From Blumeriella jaapii (taxonomy: Eukaryota > Ascomycota > Leotiomycetes > Helotiales > Drepanopezizaceae), in the NCBI GenBank assembly GCA_009599575.1, contig VWND01000064.1:1178001-1242000 (forward strand): a stretch of 64,000 nucleotides of DNA, in the 5' to 3' direction. Made by a program: the position numbers and the translations under genes. The notes below the pieces were generated by a model. It did not search any database, had not been told where the DNA came from, and saw nothing but the letters and a program-made list of their open reading frames with translations. Each line of letters begins with the position of its first letter. The stretch's first letter is position 1. Below, piece after piece: positions 36,592 to 45,306 of the stretch.

Positions 36592-37295
36592 ATGCCTTTG
36601 ACTTCTATCTACCTTCGGTGCGCCCGCCTGATCTCACGCGAAAGCATCACAGCGGACTCCTTGCCCCTTTGCGTTTTCGAGCTTCCCAGCGTAAAATGCA
36701 ACCGCTGCAAAGCTTCGCACACTCAATGCCTTCCTGTAAATCCCCTAAACCTCTACTCGGACTCGCTTCTAACTAGCTACAGGTTCCTGCCGCACGCGCC
36801 ACCGAAGCGCAAACACTTCTCGCGGGCCTCAACGATTTTATAAATCGTTTCGATACTGCCACAGCCGCTGCCGCCCCTCCTCCTCCTGCTGCCGAAGCCA
36901 AAGCTCTTGCTAAAACCTTTGTCGACCTCATCACCCACGACGCCTATACAAATCGTTCAAAAAAAGGTAACGCTTCGGCTCCTATAATAATCGGAAGTCG
37001 TGCGAATCGCGCCGCGGCTCGAGCTGCCGCCGCTGCTGCTGCGCCCGTTCCTGCCGGTTTAGCGGCTGCTGCTGTTTTAAAAGCCTTGGCTGCGCCGGCC
37101 CCTCCCTCTAACGACGCCAGTATAAAACGTATCCTCCGACGTCTCGAAAACGTCGCTCGGACCCACTCTGACCAGTTGGGTCAAATTCTGAATTCCCACG
37201 AAAATATCGTAGCTGCAATTCAGAATTCGACTACGGCTATCGTAAAAGCCTTGACTGGAATAAATCGAATACTCTGCGAATTCGTCTGGTACTAA
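36592..37295 (+). CDS. Antisense spliced gene carried by gypsy B, Cys-motif protein of unknown function
   Basis: The gene lies between the chromodomain and the 3' LTR on the strand opposite to gag-pol. Exon 1 (36592-36735) and exon 2 (36783-37295) are joined by a 47-bp intron with donor GTAAAT, CTAAC branch site and TACAG acceptor. Because 47 is not a multiple of three, only splicing keeps the frame; the joined product is 218 residues. Exon 1 holds a cysteine set: RCARLISRES, LCVFEL, KCNRCKASHTQCLP, that is Cx2Cx6C preceded by two further Cys, suggestive of metal binding. The middle is Ala/Pro-rich, and the end (SIKRILRRLENVARTHSDQL, then HENIVAAIQ) looks like an amphipathic coiled coil. It is GC-richer than the surrounding pol. 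Copy A has the same gene, disabled. Function is unknown: possible nucleic-acid-binding accessory protein or captured host gene. Confidence 0.72.
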
Positions 37296-37381
37296 TTCTT
37301 TTTTTAGCCTGCCGCTGCTCCTGAGTCTGAAAGAAATAGCGATAACGATGGAAAAAAAGATAACGATAAAAATGAATTAGC

Positions 37382-40300
37382 TTAGCGGCGGTTCTGGGGT
37401 TTTCTAGATGTTCTTGTTTTCTTTTCCTTGCCCCTACGGCGCGCATTCGTTACTGCTCCGTTGCTATCACCTGTCGTATCCTTCAAATATTCTTCTACAA
37501 CTTCTTTTGCGTTCGTAAAATGGTTTTCTGGCTCCCAGAAGTCTTCGCTTAATAAATAGCCCTTCCATCGCACCAAATAATATCGGCCCTTTTCTGTATC
37601 TTTATAAGCCTGTATTAATTTGACCTTGTATTCTTCGGGTTCTTAGAATTCTACTATACTATCCTTCGGCTCGGTGTCGTCCCGACCCTGCCAAGGTTCT
37701 AATAGAAAAACGTAGAAGGTATCGTAAATACGATATTAAAAAAGAAGCTCGAGTTGGTAAGCTTGGCCGTGCTCGTATATAACTCGCTTAATCTTAAAAG
37801 GCCCTAAATATTTATCTAAAAGCTTTCGAAAAGGTCGCAGCTGTCGGAAGTTTTTGGTCGACAATAGTACTTTATCGCCTACTTGAAATCTAATCTTCTT
37901 ATGTTTAGCGTCGTAAAACCTCTTGTGATTCGCGTTAGCTTCTCTTAGCTTTCTACTAAGTACTTCTCTTTCTTCTTGCAATATTCTAACTCGTTCTTCC
38001 GCTGACGGTACCCCCCCTTCTACGACGTCGCTCTCGACGTTGCTGCCAAATTCTGAGTAAAAGCCGTACAGCATGCGAAAGAAAGTAAAACCCGTAGAAG
38101 CGTGTATCGAATTGTTATACGTAAACTCGGCTAAAGCAAGCTTCGTAGCCCAATCGTCTTATCGATAATCGCAGTACGTGCGAAAGTAGAATTCTAAAAC
38201 TTGATTTTGACGTTCCGTTTGGCCATCGGTCTGAGAATGGAAAGCGGTGCTTAATCGACGTCGTATCTGTAGGTGGAACATTACTAAAAACCAGAATTTA
38301 CTAATGAAAACTGACCCTCTGTCTGTAGTAATCCCCTTAAAGCAGCCAAAATCTTTGTAAACGTGCTATATAAATATCTCAGCCAAATCTAAGGCTGAAA
38401 TCGTCTTCTATATCGGTATATATCTCGACAGCTTCGTATATCGGTCTACTATAACGAGTATCGAATCGTAAACACGACCTCGTCTCTTGCTAGGAAATAG
38501 ACCCGTAATAAAATCCATGGTTATCTCTTCCCAAGGTCTCGTAAGGGTCGAAAAAAGGGCTAACTCGCCATAAGATCGGTGCCTTCTAAGCTTGCCTCTC
38601 TGGCACTCTCCACACGTATTAACATAACGCTTTACGTCGCCTCGTAAACCAGACCAGAAATACTTTCTTTCGACCAGTTCTAGCGTTCGCCGAAAGCCCC
38701 AATGGCCGGCGGTCGGGTCGTCGTAATTAATCTTCAATATCTCGCTTCTAATAGCGCTCTCATTCGAAATATACGCACGTCCTCTGTAACGTAGTAATCC
38801 ATCTTGGCCTATACGCCAGTATCCCTCGGACCCGGCTCGACTGCTTTGCGAGGCCGACTCGTACGTCCTCTATAATACAAAAAAATCAGATCTTTGCAAC
38901 TCAAGAATAATCTTATAAATCGGTTCTGCTAGCTCGTCATTAGCCGTTTCGGATTATAGCAACACAGCGGCTACGCTCCGTAGTATATACTGTTTGCAAC
39001 CAATAACACCAGCAAAAAACAATCCGGCGAAAAAGCCTCCTATTTAGCTCCTCCCCGCTTGCTCTCTACCTCCTGATCCCGTCAACAAAAGCTCCGAATA
39101 CTCATCGGCGCGAAATGGTCCATGCCCCGACTTTAAGCGTGTTTCTACTGCGGAAAACACCCTAGAATTTCTCAAATAAACTAATCTTAACTTACGATGC
39201 AGCGTAAGCAGCTGCTCGTCATCTTCTTCTAAATCTTCTTTTAAATCTGGCCGGCGGGAAAAACCATCCGCCGAATTAAAAACTCCTGTTCTATACTCGA
39301 TTGCAAAATCGTATTCAGCTAGCTCGTCGGCCCACCTCGCTTGGCGTCCGTTTAAACGTCTCTTCGTAAAAAAGTATTTCAAATTGTAATAATCTGTACG
39401 CACAATAATAACGTCAAAAGCGCCACGTAAATATTGGCTCCACTGTCTAAAAGCGTGAACTATAGCCATTAGCTCAGCGTCGTGGACCTCGTATCTTTGT
39501 TCTATAGGAAAAAGCTTCTTCGAATAGTACGCGATAGAATGCCAACGTGCCCCCGCACCCTCCCCGAACAATTAAAATAATATTCCGCCTATAGCGAATT
39601 TCGAAGCGTCTGTTTCGACTTGGATCTTCAATCGAAGGTCGAAATAGCGTAAAATCGGTGCTTAGCAAAACTTTTCTCTTAGAAGTAAAAAAGCGAGCTT
39701 CGCTTCGAATAGGAAACGAAAAGGGCCCGACATCTTTCCTCGTTGCATCCCCTTTAAAAGATCTGTAATAGATCGGCAAAGCTTAGCGTAGTTCTCAATA
39801 AAACGTCTGTAAAAGTTGGTAAAACCCAAACACTTGAATATCTCGCCACGTAATAAAAAGGGGCCATTTCCGAATACTATCCACTCTCCCTGGGTCCATC
39901 TCAATTCCCGTAGGAGTAACGACGAAGCCTAAGAACTCAACCGTATTCGTATCGAAAGCACATTTTTTCAGATTTCCGTAAAATTTGTTAACACGAAATC
40001 TTTCGAAAACTTCTTTTACCGCGTTTGTGTAATCGTCGGAGTTTTCGGAAAATATTAAAATATCGTCGAGATAAACTACACACGTAACATCCACTAAACC
40101 GACTAAAGCTTAATTAATATATGCTTGAAAGATTGCTGATGCGTTCGAAAGGCCGAAGGGTAATACGCAGTACTCGAAGTGTCCGTAACGAATGCGAAAC
40201 GCAATCTTCCACTCATCTCCCTCCCTTATTCGAAGGCGGTGGTACGCCCAAGTGAAATCTAGCTTAGTGAATATTTTAGCTCTTCTCAAACGATCCAAAG

Positions 40301-41140
40301 TTTCGCTTATAAAAGGTAGAAGAGTTCGATTCTTAACCGTAACTGCGTTTAGACCCCTATAATCGACGCATAATCGTAAACTTCCGTCTTTTTTCGGTAT
40401 AAACATTACCGGTGCGCCGGCAGAACTAATAGACCTTCTTATCCAGCCTTTTTCTAAGCTCGAATCGAGATATTCGCGTAATTCGGTGAATTCAGATTCC
40501 GACAAAAAGTAGACTGGTCCCCAAAAGGGGTCCTTCCCCTCCGCGAGGTCTATTCGATGCTCCATAAAATGGTAAAAAGCTAGGATAACCGCGGCGGTAT
40601 CGTCGAATACGTCGGCGTAATCGTCGTATTTAAAAGGTAATTGATGCTGTTTTTCAATAGCTTTCTTCAAAACGATACAAAACGCTTGCTCCCTCTTGAA
40701 TTCCTTCTTAAAACGTTTGACTGTAACGAAATTAAACTGTAAGCGTTCGACTGGATATCGCCACGACTTAGCTCGAAAGCTTATAGCGGGGTCGATATCT
40801 CGCAACCAAAAGAACCCTAAAATAAATAAAACCCCTGAGATATCTATATCGCAAGCCACGAAATCGCTCTGTATCTCTTTAATTGTTCCATAACTATCAG
40901 TGGCGCGAATAAATTGCGTATGCGTGCCGTAAATGGTTACTTCTCTTCCCTCAACCGTAGATAAATCAATACGTTCTTGAGTTGGTTTCCATTCACACTC
41001 AACTAATAACTTTTAAATTACGCAGTTTTTCTCCGCGCCGCAATCGATAAAAGCTCGTTCCGTACGAGTTCGCCCTTGGCTCCCTTAATCTCGACTGAAA
41101 TTATCATTCTCTGCCTTTCTTCTTCGCTCGATCTTATTAG
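37382..41140 (-). pseudogene. pol of gypsy B (PR-RT-RH-IN-chromodomain), lightly damaged
   Basis: In element order: a protease-like IDCGAEKNCV region (about 41056-41017); RT (40859-39795) with PKKDGSLRLCVDYRGLNAV, FTWAYHRL and YLDD (40062-40073); RNase H (about 39571-39300, YYSKKLFPIEQRYEVHDAEL); integrase zinc region (GHWGFRRTLELVERKYFW, CGECQRGK) and core (MDFITGLFPS); the GPF module (KYLGPFKIKRV); and a chromodomain (VRWKGYLLSEDFWEPENHF) ending near 37382. Breaks seen: CAA to TAA at about 40108-40110, a 2-bp loss near 39830 relative to copy A, and several TGG to TAG/TGA changes. The domain order with a C-terminal chromodomain places it among chromoviruses. It is probably unable to make a full polyprotein. 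Confidence 0.9.
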
Positions 41141-41189
41141 CAGCGACGAAATTAAAATCGAGCGGAAGCTTTTCCCGAATCCTTAAATT

Positions 41190-42676
41190 TGTTAGCTTCG
41201 GAGCAATTTAAGGCTATATATCCTTTTCTATTGCATTTATAACATTCGACTTCTGGACAATTGGCCATGCGATGCCCTTCCTTTTGGCAGCGACTGCACT
41301 TCGAAAAGTAAAAAAAGTCGTTAAAAGTTCTAAAATTCCAAAAGATTTTGTTAAAATTATCGTTTTCTCGCTTTCGTTTTTCTCCTTATAACGTATTCTC
41401 GAATCGAAAACGGTATGTATCTGTTCTAGCCCTTGGGCCTTGATCGTAAATATAAGTCTTTTCCTCCCTCTTCTCTTTGCGCTCGTCTCGTCGTCTATTA
41501 TCTTTCGTTTCGTCGCTGATAACTTTATTAGCACTTTCGATACAACGAGCGATTAATACCAATTCTTCGTACGAGCTTATAGCTGCAGTATTGCTTCGTT
41601 TAATAATTTCTTCTCGAAAAATAGATCGGAGTTTTGCGAAAAGCATCCTCCTCCTAATCGCATCGTCTGTTATTTGCAACTGCTGTTCGAAATTATCCAA
41701 ATAAGCAACGAAATCGTCAACTGATTCATACTCTCTTTGCTTCGCCTTATCGTATGAATTCGAGGCCGCGATTTCTCGATTTTCCGCATCCATCAGAAAG
41801 TCCAACATCCATCTTTTGAAATCGTCCCATATAGTTCGAATATTCGTAAAACGTCGTTCGTATCCGGTCCACCTTCTCCATCTTATCGTCGAAAGCTAAA
41901 ACACAAGCGTCAATTTTCTCTTAATCGGTACAAAATGTTACCCCTTTATCCTGGCGGAAGCTTCGCTCTGCACGCCGAATAAAAGATTAAGCTTCTTCAA
42001 TATTTTTCCCTCGATATATTAGGAAGTCTCTCATTTTTAATGCCCTTCGGCTCGAATTCGCTGTGTCTCCTACAAAAAGTATAATATGCTCAAAAGAAAT
42101 GCTAAATCGTCTCCAATAAGTATTATTATCGTAATACTCCGAAGATACCCCATAATAATCGCCGGCTTAAGTTATTTTCTGTCTTTTTTCAGTTGAAGCG
42201 GTGTTAAAAGGTATAAAAACCTCTTCTTCGATATCCTCGAAAGCGTCAAATTCTCGTTGGAATTGTTTAACCTCCTCTCGGAATTCGTCTCGGCGTCTTT
42301 TGGTTTCTTCGAGTCTTTTGATTATTTCGTAAACCCTTTTCTCAATCTTTTTCTGCTCCACTTTAGCTCGTATCTCCTCTACTCTCCTACGTTCATCGTT
42401 CTCTTCTTATTCGACGCGGATTCGTTCATCAGCCAGATAAATCAGAGTCTCGGTGGAGGGTCCTCCCGAATCGCCTTAAGCGTGGCCTCCTTCAGTGATT
42501 TCTTCGATAGAAAAAGTTAAGGAGCCGTCGCGCCCTGGTAATAGGGTATTTTCGACCCCTGGTAAGGCTGGTGACGTCAAAGAAAACGATGGTACGGGGT
42601 CTCCCTGAGCAGCCGAAGATGCTGGGTCTCCTTGAATAGCTGGAAGTGCCTGTTCTCTGCGAGTGCGAAAAGCCAT
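41190..42676 (-). pseudogene. gag of gypsy B, lightly damaged
   Basis: The start at 42676 (MAFRTRREQALP) matches the ATA site of copy A. A Pro/Ser-rich leader is followed by a charged coiled coil (42361-42167), the capsid-like Retrotrans_gag segment (41808-41386; FVAYLDNFEQQLQITDDAI) and two zinc knuckles (41298-41203). The first is a proper CX2CX4HX4C; the second has Tyr in place of His ([14 protein letters not shown]). Stops after 42476 and elsewhere interrupt the frame. Confidence 0.85.
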
Positions 42677-42770
42677 AATATCGATAGTAACGATGTAAAT
42701 GTAATAGTATAATAGAAGGTTGTCTTAGTAGTATCGAACTGCCGTCCCGATAAGTAGAAAGAAATCAGAA

Positions 42771-43183
42771 TGTAAAAATTAAAAGGCAGGGAAACACTAG
42801 TTCAAACAATAAAGCTCAGATAAGATTGGGTTGATAATCAGACTGATCTCTACCTTCTACATCTCTAATAAAAAGCGTATATAAGTACAAAAGGAAAAGT
42901 GGAGCCCTCGAAAAGAGTATTTCCCAAAAAACCAGGCGAGCCCCATTTAATATGCTTCTCCAGCCCCCATCCCGACCTCTTTTCATCCTTCTCAATATAA
43001 CCCTAATAACTGATTCCTTAGCAATCACTCCCATAAAGTGTTTTACCTAAATGTCATCTCCAGCCCCCACAGTACTATCCGGCCCCCACGGCCTATCCGC
43101 AGAAAGTACTATTCGAGGGTTGGTAGGAAACAGAGGGTCTTGGCGGATCACCTGACTCATACACGTGATGTTGGTTCCTGACA
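42771..43183 (-). repeat. 5' LTR of gypsy B
   Basis: The 413-bp partner of 35830-36242. It differs from it almost only by G-to-A on the + strand. Confidence 0.94.
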
Positions 43184-43188
43184 GCAGC
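43184..43188. repeat. Target-site duplication of gypsy B, right copy
   Basis: GCAGC. Confidence 0.9.
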
Positions 43189-43484
43189 AAAAGAAAAAAA
43201 AGCGGCAGCGGCTATAGCAGCATCGAAACGATTTATAAAATTGTTAAAGTCCGCGAAAAGTGTTTGCGCTTCGATAGCGCGTGCGGCAAAAACTTATAGC
43301 TAATTAAAAACGAGTCCGAGTAAAAGTTTAAAAAATTTACAAAAAAGCATTGAATATGCGAAGTTTTGCAGCGGTTGCATTTTACGCTGAGAAGCTCGAA
43401 AACGCAAAAAGGTAAAAAGTCCGCTGTGATGCTTTCGCGTAAAATCAGACGGGCGCACCGAAGATAAATAAAAATTAAAAGTAT
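43184..43484 (-). pseudogene. 5' part of the antisense gene of gypsy A
   Basis: This is homologous to 36592-36880 of copy B. The start ATG is ATA (43484-43482) and the intron acceptor TACAG is changed to TATAA, so it can be neither started nor spliced. The cysteine codons of exon 1 (RCARL, CVFEL, KCNRCK) survive. Confidence 0.8.
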
Positions 43485-43831
43485 TTTAAGAATTCGCGGC
43501 GAACGCGGCGAAAAGCAATTGATTAAAATAAAAGAAAGCTGACGAGAAAATAAAAATAAAAAAGAAAAAAAAAAAGTTAAGCAGAAAAATAGCGGCCATT
43601 TTAAAAAAAAAGGTTTTTTTAAACGAAAATGCGAGCGCTACCGAAAACAAAAAACAGAATAGCAGAACAGCTATAATTTACGATTAAAAGCGGACGAAAC
43701 AATTACAATTTACGACCGAAAACGGAAAAAACCGTACGTTATTTCGAAGGCGTAACGCACGTTATACACGGAAGTATACGTATAAAGAAATCAGTCGCTT
43801 TTGGGAACCAAAGGCCTAGAAAAAAAGATAA

Positions 43832-44244
43832 TGTCAGGAATTAATATCACGTGTATAAGTCAGATGATCCGCCAAGACCTTTTGCTTTTTATCAATCCTC
43901 GAATAATACTTTCTGCGGATAGGCCGTAAGGGCCGGATAGTACTATAAGGGTTGGAAATAATATTTAAGTAAAATATTTTATAGGAATAATTGCTAAGAA
44001 ATCAGTTATTAGAATTATATTAAAAAGAATAAAAAAAGGTCGGGATAAGGGCTGGAGAAGCATATTAAATAAAGCTCGCCTGGTTTCCTGGGAAATACTT
44101 TTTTCGAGGGCTCCACCTTTCCTTTTGTACTTATACACGCCTTCTACTAAAGATGTAGAAAATAGAAATCAGTCTGACTATCAACCCAATCTTATCTGAG
44201 CTTTATTGTCTGAACTAGTGTTTCCCTGCCTTCCAATTCTTACA
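43832..44244 (+). repeat. 3' LTR of gypsy A
   Basis: The 413-bp LTR is followed by GTTTT at 44245-44249, matching the GTTTT before the 5' LTR. Confidence 0.94.
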
Positions 44245-44249
44245 GTTTT

Positions 44250-44883
44250 TTACCTTCCGAATATAAATATTATACCGATATTTAAAAGCTGAAAAGCATA
44301 TGTAAAATAGCTAGAAAGCTAAAAAAAAATATAAGTTTTATTTAGTTTTAATAAAGGTATATTGTATTTGTACGATTCGTAGCTGTTTAATTAATATAAT
44401 TTCTGATTGGAAATGCGTACAAAAACGATTTAAATTACTTTCACTTAATTAAAAATGAATGTTCCGACGTAGAATTTAATATAATTTCTATAAAATCTAT
44501 TCGAATGCAAGCTGAACTTACTTTTCTTCAGTTTATTATAATTAAATAACTGGCGTTGGAAGTATTTTAATTTAAAATGCGATTATAAAAAATAACAAAT
44601 TAAAACAAAACATTTCGTTTTAAAACTTTTAATTAATAAAAATGAAATTTTTAACTTATAATATAATAATAGCTTTCTGTTTTTATTGTTTATCAACTTA
44701 TTATAATTAAATATCTGGCGTTGATAGTGTTTTAATACAAAATGCGATAATAAAAAATAAAAAATTCAACGAAAATATGTAATTTAATAACTTTTAATTA
44801 ATAAAAAAAAAAATTTTTAATTTATAATCTAAAAATAGCTTTCTGCCTTTATTACCTTTCAATTTGGCGTAATCAAATAATAA
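44250..44883. repeat. AT-rich right arm of the TIR element with subterminal tandem repeats
   Basis: No gene. A unit of about 165 bp, containing CTTTTAATTAATAAAAA, AGCTTTCTG, TGGCGTTG and AAAATGCGAT in that order, is repeated about two and a half times from roughly 44541 to the TIR. The last partial unit runs into the TIR itself. Confidence 0.75.
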
Positions 44884-45017
44884 TGTTTTAATATAAAATG
44901 CGATCGTAAAAAAATCATGAATTGAGATGGGACACTTGGATGCAGTGGGACACTTGCTTTCCCCCACATTATTCGAGTGCCCGCAGAATAAATGTGGGAA
45001 GGCAGCCCACTATTACC
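44884..45017 (-). repeat. Right terminal inverted repeat (134 bp)
   Basis: Inverse of 28928-29060. It ends GGCAGCCCACTATTACC, 289 bp before the myosin start codon. Confidence 0.92.
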
Positions 45018-45306
45018 CGCCCTAAAACACTCAAAGGTTCACTCGACTTAGGTATTCTCCACACTCCACACCAACACCAGAACAAACGAAACTCCTCACG
45101 GATGACTTTTGCACCGGGCCACCCACTGCCAACCATCGCCAGCACTTCTCCCGTGGCCTAGCTTTTGTTGCTTCGAACCGCTCTCCCCGTCCATCGGCCT
45201 TTCGCCGCGGTCTTTGCTTGTTGATGCATGCTGCCCCTGACTGCAGCTGTCCACTGCCGCGGGAATTCGAGCTGGACGGTCTTGTCGATCTATCCAGATA
45301 GCCCAG

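Larger units (their letters stand above)
35830..43183 (-). mobile_element. Gypsy chromovirus copy B (younger), inserted in copy A in opposite orientation
   Basis: This is a complete-length element of 7354 bp with 413-bp LTRs (35830-36242 is the 3' LTR, 42771-43183 the 5' LTR) and the 5-bp duplication GCAGC. A polypurine tract (36246-36256) precedes the 3' LTR. The two LTRs differ at roughly 25 positions, nearly all transitions, so it is not a fresh insertion. Gag-pol is full length but has a handful of C-to-T stops and at least one 2-bp frameshift. It is far less mutated than A. Confidence 0.96.
29532..44244 (+). mobile_element. Gypsy chromovirus copy A (decayed), interrupted by copy B
   Basis: This is an LTR retrotransposon of the Metaviridae/gypsy type. 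413-bp LTRs at 29532-29944 and 43832-44244 both begin TGTCAGGAA and end in the TTACA position. The 5-bp target-site duplication GTTTT is at 29527-29531 and 44245-44249. Without copy B and its duplicated 5 bases the element is 7354 bp, the same length as B. The order gag, protease, RT, RNase H, integrase, chromodomain is recognisable on the + strand by alignment to B, but C-to-T/G-to-A changes have removed the gag start (ATG to ATA at 30039) and created stops throughout. CpG dinucleotides are kept. Confidence 0.95.
28928..45017. mobile_element. TIR DNA transposon (non-autonomous), split by nested gypsy elements
   Basis: The ends are near-perfect inverted repeats: 28928-29060 and 44884-45017, beginning GGTAATAGTGGGCTGCC. 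They differ by one transition and one T in a T run. Removing the retrotransposon at 29532-44244 leaves about 1.4 kb, extremely AT-rich between the TIRs and without any open frame, so it encodes no transposase. The TIR holds the direct repeat CAAGTGTCCCA twice. TIRs this long are known from Mutator-like and some other DNA transposons, but no diagnostic target-site duplication was found, so the superfamily is open. Confidence 0.85.

Noticed and set aside
36387..36776. Hydrophobic open frame upstream of and overlapping the antisense gene
   Set aside because: It is in another frame from the Cys-rich exon, is a translation of a TTC repeat, and does not lead into the spliced second exon.
28928..45017. 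Starship or other large cargo-carrying element
   Set aside because: No tyrosine-recombinase captain gene and no host cargo; the length is fully explained by two 7354-bp gypsy copies within a small TIR element.
28901..45051. CTAAGTCGA at both ends as the true terminal repeat of the TIR element
   Set aside because: Nine bases match in inverted orientation, but about 20-25 unmatched bases separate them from the good TIR and no duplication flanks them; kept only as a note.
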